Shown here piece by piece: positions 53,027-61,584 of a DNA stretch of 64,000 nucleotides. The stretch covers positions 8,268-72,267 of the forward strand of contig CABVBV010000001.1 of assembly GCA_902496595.1 (NCBI GenBank). Reading direction: 5' to 3'. The notes beneath the pieces were generated by a model. That model made no database searches and was not told the DNA's origin. It was given only the letters and a program-made list of their open reading frames with translations. The translations under genes were made by a program, and so were the position numbers. The DNA comes from an uncultured Eubacteriales bacterium. GTDB lineage: Bacteria > Bacillota > Clostridia > Oscillospirales > Oscillospiraceae. How positions within the stretch are numbered: position 1 is the first letter of the stretch; the number at the start of each line of letters is the position of its first letter.

Positions 53027-53803
53027 TTACTTCATGTCGATGGCAAGATCCGTGTTGTCAGATATGGCGGTGCGGAGCTTCAGGAACTCGTCCGAGATCA
53101 TGTCCCTCGGCCTCGGCAGCTCGTTGGGGTATATCTCCTTTATCTTCGCGGGACGGTTGCTGAACAGTATGATGCGGTCGCCCAGGAAGCAGGCCTCCTC
53201 GATGTTGTTGGTGACGAAGATGACCGTGCGCTTCTGGAGCTGCCATATCTTGGCGATCTCCTCCTCCATGGCGTAGCGGGTCTGGGCGTCCAGCGCGCCG
53301 AAGGGCTCGTCCATGATGAGGATCTCGGGGTCGTTGGCGTAGGCCCTGGCGATGCCGACGCGCTGCTTCATGCCGCCGGAGAGCTGGGCGGGATAGGACT
53401 TCTCAAAGCCGTGGAGGCCGACAAGGTCTATGAACTTCTGCGCCGTTGCGGTGCGTTCGGACTTGGGCACGCCCCTCCACTTGGGGCCTATCTCCACGTT
53501 ATGCATCACCGTCTTCCAGGGCATGAGCGCGGTCTTCTGGAGCACCATGCCTATCTTGCGGTCGTGGCCCTTGACCTCTGTCCCGTCCAGGATTATCTCG
53601 CCCTCCGTGGGCGTTTCCAGACCGGCTATCATGTTGAGCAGCACTGTCTTGCCGCACTGTCCGGGCCCGAGCAGCACCAGGAACTCGTTGTCATAGACGT
53701 CGAAGCTCACGCCGTCGACGGCGACCGTGTCGCCGTTCTTGCCCTCAAAGACCTTCCTCAGGTTCTTTATCTGTAACTTTACTTTATTTGCAGCCATGGG
53801 CAC
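53027..53803 (-). CDS. ABC transporter ATPase B (NitT/TauT type)
   Basis: The protein has 258 residues. Walker A GPGQCGKT, signature LSGGMKQRV and Walker B LIMDEP with a normal GALD D-loop are present, but the switch histidine is Asn (VIFVTNN). The start is ambiguous: a GTG at 53803 has AAAGG at 5 bases, and an ATG at 53797 is in frame. The gene overlaps the 3' end of the permease by about 25 bases, indicating coupled translation. Confidence 0.85.
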   Translation of the reverse strand: MPMAANKVKLQIKNLRKVFEGKNGDTVAVDGVSFDVYDNEFLVLLGPGQCGKTVLLNMIAGLETPTEGEIILDGTEVKGHDRKIGMVLQKTALMPWKTVMHNVEIGPKWRGVPKSERTATAQKFIDLVGLHGFEKSYPAQLSGGMKQRVGIARAYANDPEILIMDEPFGALDAQTRYAMEEEIAKIWQLQKRTVIFVTNNIEEACFLGDRIILFSNRPAKIKEIYPNELPRPRDMISDEFLKLRTAISDNTDLAIDMK

Positions 53804-54591
53804 AACAACCTTTCAATAATCGACGTGATGACACCGAGCAGAGCGCCGACGATGCCGATGGTGATCATAGCGACGAGGACGAGCGGCATATCGTTGCCGT
53901 CCATGCCTCTGGTCACGAGGAAGCCGACGCCGCTCTTCGCGCTGAGCATCTCGGCCGCGAGGACGACCATCCAGCCCGTGCTCGTGGCGGTCTTGATGCC
54001 GGCAATTATGGCGGGGATGGCGCTGGGTATGGCCACCTCGATGAGCATCTGCCTGCGGTTGGCGTCGAAGAGCCTGCCGACGTCAAGGTAAAGCGGCTCT
54101 ACGTTCTTGAGCCCGGCTCTGGTATTGATGACGATGGGCATTACGGCGCCGATGAAGACTATGAGCACCTTCGGGAACTCGCCGATGCCGAAGGCGATGA
54201 TGATGAGCGGTATCCAGGCCAGCGGCGGGATGGGCCGGATGATATTGAATATCGAGCCGAAAAAGGCGTCGAGCTTCCTGTTCCAGCCCAACATGGTGCC
54301 GAAGGGTATGCCGATGACGATGGCGGCGCAGAGGGCTATCAGCACCCTCTTGAGGCTCGCCCAGATGTGCCCGAAGTAGGACACGCGCATGATGGGCTGC
54401 TCGAACAGCTTGATGAGCCTCGCCCACGTCGCCTGCATCGTCGGGAACATATCCGGAGTCGAGGAGGAGACATAGTACCACAGGAAAACCAGCAGGCCCA
54501 GAGATATGATGGGGAGCACGGCATAGACCACGTCCTTCGGCTTTATCTCCTTGAACTCGCCCTTGCGGCCGTTCTTATCCAGTTTTACCAT
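53779..54591 (-). CDS. ABC transporter permease 2 (NitT/TauT type)
   Basis: The protein has 270 residues and six membrane segments. The EAA-loop region (VGRLFDANRRQMLIEVAIPSAIPAIIAG) is the site of contact with the ATPase, and PIPPLAWIPLIIIAFGIGEFPK is typical for the SsuC/TauC family. TGGAGGTGA precedes the ATG. It starts 5 bases after permease 1, and the two permeases probably form a heterodimer. Confidence 0.85.
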   Translation of the reverse strand: MVKLDKNGRKGEFKEIKPKDVVYAVLPIISLGLLVFLWYYVSSSTPDMFPTMQATWARLIKLFEQPIMRVSYFGHIWASLKRVLIALCAAIVIGIPFGTMLGWNRKLDAFFGSIFNIIRPIPPLAWIPLIIIAFGIGEFPKVLIVFIGAVMPIVINTRAGLKNVEPLYLDVGRLFDANRRQMLIEVAIPSAIPAIIAGIKTATSTGWMVVLAAEMLSAKSGVGFLVTRGMDGNDMPLVLVAMITIGIVGALLGVITSIIERLLCPWLQIK

Positions 54592-54595
54592 TTCT

Positions 54596-55408
54596 TCACC
54601 TCCACTTTATGACCCGGTTCTCGATGAGGGTGAGAAGACCGTTGAAGATCGCGCCTATTATACCGATGACGATCATGCCGAGGAGGATGATGTCCGGCCG
54701 GGCATAGAGCCTGCCCATAGAAATCATATATCCCAGTCCTGCGCTGGCCGCGAGCATCTCAGCCGCCACCAGCGTAGACCAAGCATTGCCGACCGCGACG
54801 CGGATGCCGGAAAACGCGAGGGGCATCGCGGAGGGAACGCCGACCTTGAAGAAAGTCTCAACAGTGCCTGCGCCACTGGTTTTTGCCACATTTATGAGGG
54901 TCTTGTTCGTCAGCTTTATCCCAGTATACGAGTTTATTACGCAGGGGATAAAGGCGGAGAAATAGATGATGAACGCCTTGGCCTGGAGCCCTATGCCCAG
55001 CCACAGGACGGTCAGAGGTATCCAGGAGATGGGAGGGATGGGCCGGATGATCTCGAAGATGGGGTTTACAAACCTGTCGATGCCCTTGAACCAGCCCATG
55101 AGCAGGCCCAGAGGCACCCCGGTGACCACGCCGAGGCACAGGCCGGTCATCGCGACCTGAAGACTGGCCCAGATGGAGACGGGAAGCGTCGCTCCGTCGG
55201 GGTTGGCGTTTGTCAGCTTGTAGATGAACAGCAGAACGAGCTCGGTAGGCTTGGCCAGGTAGCGGTCAGACACGATACCGAACTCCAGCAGCAGCTGCCA
55301 GATTATCAAAAAACTCAGGATTCCGGCTACGGACAACATGGCGTAGACATAGGAGTTCCCTGTCTTGCCGCGTCCGGGCTTTTCAGCCTTTTTGTCTGTT
55401 TTTCTCAT
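54596..55408 (-). CDS. ABC transporter permease 1 (NitT/TauT type)
   Basis: The protein has 270 residues and six membrane segments. PIPPISWIPLTVLWLGIGLQAK and the EAA-like KTSGAGTVETFFKVGVPSAMPLAFSGIRV place it in the SsuC/TauC family. I use the ATG at 55408; an in-frame ATG 39 bases upstream lies inside the stem of the intercistronic hairpin and has no ribosome site. The site before 55408 (AAGG at 12 bases) is weak too. Confidence 0.8.
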   Translation of the reverse strand: MRKTDKKAEKPGRGKTGNSYVYAMLSVAGILSFLIIWQLLLEFGIVSDRYLAKPTELVLLFIYKLTNANPDGATLPVSIWASLQVAMTGLCLGVVTGVPLGLLMGWFKGIDRFVNPIFEIIRPIPPISWIPLTVLWLGIGLQAKAFIIYFSAFIPCVINSYTGIKLTNKTLINVAKTSGAGTVETFFKVGVPSAMPLAFSGIRVAVGNAWSTLVAAEMLAASAGLGYMISMGRLYARPDIILLGMIVIGIIGAIFNGLLTLIENRVIKWR

Positions 55409-55441
55409 TTTTTGTACCAACCTTAATAAGATGAACAGCCC

Positions 55442-55467
55442 GGGCATAGTCCCGGAGGACTATGCCC
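55442..55467 (-). terminator. intercistronic hairpin after the binding-protein gene
   Basis: A perfect 10-bp stem (GGGCATAGTC / GACTATGCCC) with a 6-base loop lies between the binding-protein stop and permease 1. There is no U tract; it probably raises the amount of binding-protein message over that of the permeases. Confidence 0.6.
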
Positions 55468-55483
55468 AAGGCCGAAACGGAGC

Positions 55484-56680
55484 TCAGCGGGCCGCGATTA
55501 TCTCGGCGACCTCCTCAGCTATGGAGCTGTCGACCATGTTGTTCTCGATGATATAGTTCCTGTCGTCAATGGTGTAGCTGCCCTGGGACATGAAGAAGTC
55601 GAAGGTGTTGAACAGCTCGTTGTAGCCGTTTCCTATCTCGCCCTCGTACAGTCCTGCGGCGTCGGGGGCGGTGGTGGTCATCATCTCGATCATCTCGTCG
55701 ATGTACATCGGGAAGAACCAGTCGCTCAGGGAGGTGTAGCACAGTTCGTAGTTGTCGGATCCGCTGACGCCCTCGATGGTGCAGGTGTCGGTGTAGAGCT
55801 GGGCGGCCTCGTCAAGATTCTCCTTTATCCACTGGAGGGTGCGGTAGTAGAGCTCCCAGAGCTTCACGATGGCCTCGTGCTTGAGGGTGTCGTTCATGGC
55901 CGTCTCGGTGGCGCAGATGGCGGTGGGGATGACGACGCCGTTCTCGAGCGAGCTCGCGGCGCGGACATAGCCGAGCTGCTCGGCCTCGATGGAGGTGCTC
56001 GTCCAGACGCACATCATGTCGCCCTCGCCGGCCTTGAAGGCGGTCATGGCGGTGGTGACGTCCATGTTCTGCATGGTCACGTCGTCGGCGGTGAGGCCGA
56101 TCTGCTCAAGGACGGTCGCGAGGCTCTGGTGAGCGGTGGTGCCGATGGGCAGCAGGACGGTGATGCCCTTCCAATCGTCCACGGTGCCGTACATATTCGG
56201 GTAGCCCTCGATGTTGCCCTGGCCGGCCTGAGCGATGGGGGAGTCCTCGCGGACGTACATATTGATGGAAGCCTCCTCGTCGCAGTAGCCGATGACCTTC
56301 ACGTCATAGCCGAGCATCCCGGGGATGGTGCCGGGGGCGCCGGTGGAGCAGACGTCCCACTCGCTGCTGGCCTCCATCATGACCGGGCCGGAGATGAAGG
56401 ACAGGTACTCAAAGGAGATGCCGAGTTCCTCGGCCCAGCCCTTCTCGTCCATGACGTACCAGGGCAGGGCGTGCATTGCGCCGGAGAAGTAGCCGAGGTT
56501 TATGGTGATGTCCTCGGACATGGGCTCTATGCCCCAGGTGGTCTCGGCGGTATCGCCGCCCTCGACGGGTTCGCCGCTGGTGGGGGGATCGGTCGTTTCG
56601 TCCGTAGCCTCGTTGCCGCAACCGGCGAGTATGCCGACCAGCATGACGGCTACGAGCAGGATTGACAGAAATCTTTTCAT
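55484..56680 (-). CDS. ABC transporter solute-binding lipoprotein (TauA/SsuA/NMT1 type)
   Basis: The protein has 398 residues from the ATG at 56680 (GGAGG 6 bases upstream). The lipobox is LAGC with Cys21, followed by a Thr/Glu/Pro linker. INLGYFSGAMHALPWYVMDEKGWAEELGISFEYL is the family start for TauA/SsuA/NMT1-type proteins, which bind sulfonates, pyrimidines, nitrate or similar anions. It lies after the split transketolase and before the permeases. Ligand identity is unknown, but a sulfonate would agree with TauE/SafE in the same operon. Confidence 0.85.
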   Translation of the reverse strand: MKRFLSILLVAVMLVGILAGCGNEATDETTDPPTSGEPVEGGDTAETTWGIEPMSEDITINLGYFSGAMHALPWYVMDEKGWAEELGISFEYLSFISGPVMMEASSEWDVCSTGAPGTIPGMLGYDVKVIGYCDEEASINMYVREDSPIAQAGQGNIEGYPNMYGTVDDWKGITVLLPIGTTAHQSLATVLEQIGLTADDVTMQNMDVTTAMTAFKAGEGDMMCVWTSTSIEAEQLGYVRAASSLENGVVIPTAICATETAMNDTLKHEAIVKLWELYYRTLQWIKENLDEAAQLYTDTCTIEGVSGSDNYELCYTSLSDWFFPMYIDEMIEMMTTTAPDAAGLYEGEIGNGYNELFNTFDFFMSQGSYTIDDRNYIIENNMVDSSIAEEVAEIIAAR

Positions 56681-56727
56681 TTTGATACCTCCAAATTCAT
56701 TTATATTGTGCCCTCGGGCCAATATCC

Positions 56728-57696
56728 TTATTTCTTCCTCGCCACGGCCCTCCTGGCCGCGGCCGCTATGTCTTCCGCAGTTATGCCGAAGCGGCTCTTC
56801 AGGTAGTCGACGGGGCCGACTTCTCCGAACACGTCCCGCGCCCCCACGCGCTCCAGCGGCGTGGGCAGCTTCTCGGAGAGCAGCTCGGAAACGGCGCTGC
56901 CCAGCCCGCCTATTATGTTGTGGTTCTCAGCCGTCACAACCGCGCCGGTCTGAGCTGCGGCGGCCAGCACCGCCGCGTCGTCCAGAGGCTTTATCGTGAA
57001 CATATCCAGCACCTTGGCGTCTATGCCCTCGGCCCTGAGCTTGTCCGCAGCCCTGAGCGCCTCGATGACCTCGCGGCCCGCGGCAATGATGGTCACGTCT
57101 CCGCCTTCGCGCAGGACGACCGCCTTGCCGATGTCGAACTCTGAACCGTCCTCGTAGATGTCCTCCACCTTCGTCCGGCACATACGGATGTAGAACATCC
57201 CGTATGTGTGGGCGATCTTCGGGATGAGATCCTTCACCATGGCGCAGTCCGTCGGCTCGACGATGGTGACTTCGGGCACGCAGCGCATCATCGCCACGTC
57301 CTCGAGAGCCATGTGCGTGCCGCCGTTGAGCGCGGCGCAGACGCCTGGGTCGCTGCCGAGCATCTTGACGTTCTTCTTCGCATAGGCGCCGCTCATGAAC
57401 ACCTGATCCATGACCCTCCGGCTCGCGAAGGTGCCGAAGGTGTGCGTGAAGGGGATGAAACCCTCGGCGGAGAGGCCGCAGGCCACGCCTATCATGTTCG
57501 CCTCGGCGATGCCGCAGTCGAAGATGTTGTCGGGATACTTCTCTTTGTAGGGGAGCACTCCGATCGCCCTCATGAGGTCGGCGTCAGTGGCGATGACGGG
57601 CTCGCCCGCCTCTATCATTTTGACGAGCGCCTGGGCGTAGACCTGGCGCATTTCCAGCTCGCCTTGGCGGTTTTCCTTTGCCAGTTTGATGTTCAT
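56728..57696 (-). CDS. transketolase, C-terminal subunit
   Basis: The protein has 322 residues from the ATG at 57696; a GTG at 57711 is an alternative. It holds the pyrimidine-binding domain (FDCGIAEANMIGVACGLSAEG, FIPFTHTFGTFASRRVMDQV) and the C-terminal transketolase domain (VVTAENHNIIGGLGSAV). The N-terminal TPP domain is encoded by the preceding gene, so this is a split transketolase. Such pairs occur in many anaerobes and as SqwGH in the transketolase-dependent sulfoglycolysis pathway. Confidence 0.9.
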   Translation of the reverse strand: MNIKLAKENRQGELEMRQVYAQALVKMIEAGEPVIATDADLMRAIGVLPYKEKYPDNIFDCGIAEANMIGVACGLSAEGFIPFTHTFGTFASRRVMDQVFMSGAYAKKNVKMLGSDPGVCAALNGGTHMALEDVAMMRCVPEVTIVEPTDCAMVKDLIPKIAHTYGMFYIRMCRTKVEDIYEDGSEFDIGKAVVLREGGDVTIIAAGREVIEALRAADKLRAEGIDAKVLDMFTIKPLDDAAVLAAAAQTGAVVTAENHNIIGGLGSAVSELLSEKLPTPLERVGARDVFGEVGPVDYLKSRFGITAEDIAAAARRAVARKK

Positions 57697-57723
57697 ATCC
57701 TGTACCCTCACCTTTCTCCGGAC

Positions 57724-58563
57724 TCAGAACGCGGCCTTGCAGGCCTCAAGCTCGGCAACGGCGGCCTTCGCCTGCTCGGGGGATACCGGTATGTTGTGGT
57801 TGAACACTCCCTCGGCGAAATTGCAGCCCTTGCCCTTCACCGTATGCAGGATCAGCATAGAGGGCTTGTCCTTCACGTTCTTGGCAAGGTCTATGGCCTC
57901 CATGATCTGCTCCACGTCGTTTCCGTCGGCCACGTCCACGACGTGCCAGCCGAAGGCCTCGAACTTCCTGCCGATCTCGCCGAAGCCCGCGACCTCGCCG
58001 ATCGTACCGCAGAGCTGGAGGTCGTTCTCATCCACAAATCCGATGACGTTCGTCAGGCCCTTTGCGGGGGCGAATATCGCGCACTCCCAGACCTGGCCCT
58101 CCTCGCATTCTCCGTCGCCGAGGAGGATGTACACGTAGTTGTCCAGGCCCTTCTTCTTGCAGCCCATGGCGATGCCCAGGCCGGAAGAAAAGCCCTGGCC
58201 GAGCGAACCCGTTGTCATGTCGACGCCCGGGGTCTTGTTGCCGTCGGTGTGGCTGGGCAGCCGCGTTCCGGGCTTGTTCAGTGTCTTGAGCTCCTCCCTG
58301 TCGAAGAAACCGCGCAGGGCGAGGGCGGCATACATGGCCGGGCCCGCGTGGCCCTTGGACATGACAAAGCGGTCGCGTTCCTCCCACTTGGGCCTCTTCG
58401 GGTCTATGTTCATCACGCCTCCGTAGAGGCAGGCCATGAGGTCGCAGATGGACATCGTCCCTCCGACGTGCCCTACTCCGATGGACTCGAACTCCTCAAG
58501 GGCCGCTATGCGGATGTCCGCCGCAAAGAGCTTGAGCTCCCTGACTTTCTCACTGGAAATCAT
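57724..58563 (-). CDS. transketolase, N-terminal (TPP-binding) subunit
   Basis: The protein has 279 residues. The thiamine-diphosphate motif runs from GDGECEEGQVWE to DEN, with SKGHAGPAMYAAL and GSLGQGFSSGLGIAMG before it. It transfers a two-carbon ketol unit together with the C-terminal subunit encoded next. It starts 18 bases after the LarA-family gene. In a C4 pathway it would convert a tetrulose or sulfo-tetrulose into an aldehyde and xylulose 5-phosphate. Confidence 0.9.
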   Translation of the reverse strand: MISSEKVRELKLFAADIRIAALEEFESIGVGHVGGTMSICDLMACLYGGVMNIDPKRPKWEERDRFVMSKGHAGPAMYAALALRGFFDREELKTLNKPGTRLPSHTDGNKTPGVDMTTGSLGQGFSSGLGIAMGCKKKGLDNYVYILLGDGECEEGQVWECAIFAPAKGLTNVIGFVDENDLQLCGTIGEVAGFGEIGRKFEAFGWHVVDVADGNDVEQIMEAIDLAKNVKDKPSMLILHTVKGKGCNFAEGVFNHNIPVSPEQAKAAVAELEACKAAF

Positions 58564-58581
58564 CTCAGTTCTCCTTTCCGC

Positions 58582-60045
58582 TCACACGCCGCTCAAATCG
58601 TCGTCCGCCATGCAGAGGTGGACTGCGCCGACCTTGAAGGCCTTCGGCAGAGCGAGGATCTTCGGCTCCGGGCCGACATATTTCTTCATCGCGTCCTCAA
58701 GGGCCTCCTCAAAGGTGGCCCTGGTCTTGAGCCCCATGCCCCTGGCGATGCCCGGCTCCTGCGCACCGACGATATATATCGCAGAGGTGTTCATCTCGGC
58801 AATGTGGCCGCAGCTCATCATCGAAAAGCCGTGGAAGGGGTGGAAGGCGTTGCAGAAGCGGTATTTGCGGATGTACTCCTCGTTCGTCGCAAAATACTCT
58901 CCGTAGCGGTTCATGTCCGCAAGAGTGTTCATGTAGTCGTGCTGGAACATCTCGTACAGCTCGCGCAGATAGGGCCAGCGCTCGTCGTGGAAATAGCCGT
59001 TGCAAATGGACGAACATATTATTACACAGTTGTCCTTCATGACCCGCTTGTGACGAATGACCTGCGCGGAAAGTGCCTGCATCATCTGAATGGGGTTTGT
59101 TCCCATGCCGTTGCCGTAGTGGAAGTCCTGGGGCATACCGAACACCATCACGTCGTACTTCTCCTTCGCATAGGGGACGTAGGTGCGCTTGTTTGCGATC
59201 TCCCAGGAGGCGGGCTGCATCTCCTTTGCCCGGCCGCTGAATACCGCGATCTGGCGCGAATAGGTGTCCAGCACCGCGTCGCAGCAGAAGAAGGGGTGAC
59301 CCATCTTCTCCTCCATGAGCATACCGATCTCGTCGAACTTCGTGCGCATGAGGCTGTGGCTGCTCACCGGAGTGAAATCCGCCCTGTGCATGACGCTGGG
59401 GACGTGGTGGCTTGCTATGCTGCGCCAGTGGGTGATGCCGGTCGCGCAGTGCTTGTAGCCGCCCGAGTAGCCTCCGTAGGGGTTGCCCTGGGTGTGCCCT
59501 ATGAGGATGGGGATGTCGCAGTCGTAGACATATTTGTTCATGAGCACCGGGTCTCCCCTGCCGGTGCGGCCGAGGTCGACCATGTGCTCGGGGTCTTCAC
59601 TGTCGTGGCTCGTTATCTGCCCGCTCCAGTAGAACTCTCCAAAGAGCTCGTCGCCGAGTATCCTCTGCATCTCCGAGACCGTGGCCCTCGGATGCAGGCC
59701 GTTCGAGAATAGAAGAAGTATGTCGCGCTTGTCAACGCCCGCGGCGTAGAGCTCGTCGAGGCAGGCGCGTATGGCCACCCTCCTGTGCGCCGTCGGCTGA
59801 GTGCCGCCCTTTACTATGTCCGGTATGACGAAGACAACGCTCTTTCCCGGGCCCGCGAGCTCGCGCAGGGGCTTCATTCCTATGGGTTCGCGTATGCTCT
59901 TGAGCGTCGCTGCGTAAAGGCTGTCCCAGTCCTGGGGCAGACAGGGAGGGTCGGGCACCGTCTCTCCGGGTATGAAGACATCCGTACCGTCCGGCAGCTC
60001 TGCGGACATGAGTCCCTGGCCGTATTCAAATTCGAGCTTTTTCAT
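58582..60045 (-). CDS. LarA-family nickel-pincer racemase/epimerase homologue
   Basis: The protein has 487 residues from the ATG at 60045 (GAAGGAAGG upstream); a GTG at 60066 overlapping the TIM stop is possible. LarA landmarks are SNGLHPRAT (His118, in the place of LarA His108), GGYSGGYKH with Lys198 where LarA Lys184 carries the cofactor, and SHH at 212-214. The position of LarA His174 appears to be Asn188, so catalysis must differ from lactate racemase. The operon context suggests epimerisation of a sugar acid or other hydroxy acid. larB at 17134-17898 could supply the cofactor. Confidence 0.75.
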   Translation of the reverse strand: MKKLEFEYGQGLMSAELPDGTDVFIPGETVPDPPCLPQDWDSLYAATLKSIREPIGMKPLRELAGPGKSVVFVIPDIVKGGTQPTAHRRVAIRACLDELYAAGVDKRDILLLFSNGLHPRATVSEMQRILGDELFGEFYWSGQITSHDSEDPEHMVDLGRTGRGDPVLMNKYVYDCDIPILIGHTQGNPYGGYSGGYKHCATGITHWRSIASHHVPSVMHRADFTPVSSHSLMRTKFDEIGMLMEEKMGHPFFCCDAVLDTYSRQIAVFSGRAKEMQPASWEIANKRTYVPYAKEKYDVMVFGMPQDFHYGNGMGTNPIQMMQALSAQVIRHKRVMKDNCVIICSSICNGYFHDERWPYLRELYEMFQHDYMNTLADMNRYGEYFATNEEYIRKYRFCNAFHPFHGFSMMSCGHIAEMNTSAIYIVGAQEPGIARGMGLKTRATFEEALEDAMKKYVGPEPKILALPKAFKVGAVHLCMADDDLSGV

Positions 60046-60062
60046 TTCACGCTTGCCTTCCT

Positions 60063-60989
60063 TCACTTAACGTAAGCCTGGATGATGTTCTTCAGGCTTG
60101 CCACGTCGAACGCTATGGGCGCGACGAACTTGGTGAGGGCGACGAAGCCGCCGTCCACCGTCTTCACCGCGGCCAGCTCTTCGGCGTTCTCCTCCTTGAG
60201 CCCTCCTCCGTACACCACTGGCAGCTCTTTGCCGTAGACCTCGCGGCAGAGCTCTTTGATGCAGGAACTCACGAAGGCGACATAGTCCCCCGAGGCCGGG
60301 GTCTTGCCCGGGCCGATGGCCCAGATCGGCTCGTATGCTATGGCCACCTTGCGGCCCTCCATGGCCGCCTCCATGCCCGCGAGGCCCTCCGTTATCTGCC
60401 TGCGGAGCACCTCCCTCACCCTGGGCTCGTACACCGCCGGGTCGTCGGAGCCCTTCTGCTCCTCAGTCTCGCCGATGCAGTAGAGAACGCTCATGTCCCT
60501 TCTGAGCGCACAGAGCATCTCGGAGTTTATCGCCTTCTCAACGGTGCTGAGAGCGGCCTGCCCATTTCCCTCTGAGCCGGACGCTTCGTCGTACATACGG
60601 AGGAAAGAGAGCTTGTCCTTGCGCTCCTCGCTGTGGCCCACCACGACCCAGTCGCAGCCGATGGCCTTGAGCGAGGCCGCGGGCCTGTTGGTGGTGAAGG
60701 CGCCGAAATTCCCGCCGGGCTCCACGTCCTCGCGGAACACGCCCGCGCAGCCGATCTTGAGGCAGCCCATCCGCTCCGGGCCCTCTTCCGCCATGGCGTT
60801 CAGCGCCGGGAGCACCATAGACTCGGGTACAAAATATGTCAGATCCACGCCCTCGATGTTCCCCAGCCCGAACTGCGCCGTCTCATGGATGATCTGCCGC
60901 ACCCACTCGACCGGGTCTTCGCACGGGCAAATGCCGCCCATGCTCCTGGGAACCTCAAAACGCTTCAGATTAACATAGATCTCTTTCAT
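60063..60989 (-). CDS. triose-phosphate-isomerase-like sugar isomerase, paralogue 2
   Basis: The protein has 308 residues, about 55 more than glycolytic TIM. Active-site lysine (VNLKRFEV), histidine (VVVGHSEERK), glutamate (IAYEPIWAIGPGK) and phosphate loop (PVVYGGGLK) are all present. It is close to the paralogue at 44100-45053 along the whole length, including the shared GGICPCEDP/GGICRDPDP and the EQKGSDD/EQKGSDA segments, so both act on related substrates. It is first in the twelve-gene operon with an RpiB-family enzyme at its end, the combination used for erythrulose phosphates. Confidence 0.82.
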   Translation of the reverse strand: MKEIYVNLKRFEVPRSMGGICPCEDPVEWVRQIIHETAQFGLGNIEGVDLTYFVPESMVLPALNAMAEEGPERMGCLKIGCAGVFREDVEPGGNFGAFTTNRPAASLKAIGCDWVVVGHSEERKDKLSFLRMYDEASGSEGNGQAALSTVEKAINSEMLCALRRDMSVLYCIGETEEQKGSDDPAVYEPRVREVLRRQITEGLAGMEAAMEGRKVAIAYEPIWAIGPGKTPASGDYVAFVSSCIKELCREVYGKELPVVYGGGLKEENAEELAAVKTVDGGFVALTKFVAPIAFDVASLKNIIQAYVK

Positions 60990-61584
60990 ACTATCCTCCG
61001 CTTTCGCATTTTTGGCAGGCCCGGCGGTGTTTTGCAGCTCTGTCAGAGGCTGTTGCGCGGCCGAGGGCGCCCGATTTTCGTGATTTGCTTAAATTTGCGC
61101 AAACATTTGCGCTGCCCCGGCCAACTTGTGTACATTGAACTAGAGGCGCATTTTTCGCGCTGTCTTCTTTGCAAATTATGACTACCAAACCACACTCATT
61201 TTACTCTATACGTTCCGCGCATTGCAACAGTTTTTTGGTCAAACGTTTGTGTTCTAACATCAGCGGCGCATTTTCGCCCATATTCCGCGTATAACTTCAA
61301 ATTATTCAACTATTTGCGCAAGTTGCCGTCTTGAATTTTACTGAATTTTTCCGGTTTTTTATTTATTTCGGCAAAACGCTAATTCTCGAGTGTTCTTTTA
61401 CAGCACTTTAACCAGCCTCAACCCTTCTTTGTGTATTTTGTGAAAAAATAGTCATGAATTGGCGCAGTTTAAACATATCTTTTGAGCATATGTTCAAATA
61501 TCGCAAGCCGCCGCCGTGCATACCGACGGAGGCCCGCGCAGGCCGGAGCTGCATGATTTGCTCATATTTGCACCAAAAATGAAG
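60990..61584. promoter_or_regulatory. control region with repeated ATTTGC elements
   Basis: This AT-rich stretch of about 600 bases has no gene. It holds the hexamer ATTTGC at 61084, 61093, 61105, 61312, 61555 and 61566, and its reverse GCAAAT at 61170. Two of these belong to TTTGCGCAA(A/G) palindromic sites (61094-61103, 61313-61322), and a third palindrome, CAAACGTTTG, lies at 61240-61249. These are operator-like elements, and a further ATTTGC lies at 62868 next to the gldA-like promoter. No regulator gene is adjacent, so the binding protein is encoded elsewhere or is the LacI protein at 48532. Confidence 0.55.
61198..61227 (-). promoter_or_regulatory. possible promoter of the twelve-gene operon
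   Basis: On the minus strand TTGCAA (61222-61227) and TAAAAT (61198-61203) are 18 bases apart. The palindrome at 61240-61249 lies just upstream and the ATTTGC cluster at 61084-61112 downstream in the leader. The match is modest. Confidence 0.35.

Noticed and set aside
49598..53776. Open frame of 1392 codons on the plus strand
   Set aside because: It is antisense to five clear genes (RpiB, TauE/SafE, transaldolase-like and two ABC ATPases) and has no recognisable domain.
57208..59712. Open frame of 834 codons on the plus strand
   Set aside because: It is antisense to the transketolase subunits and the LarA-family gene, whose motifs are unambiguous.
58582..60045. Lactate racemase LarA
   Set aside because: The Asn at the position of a catalytic His, and the sugar-phosphate operon, argue against lactate as substrate.
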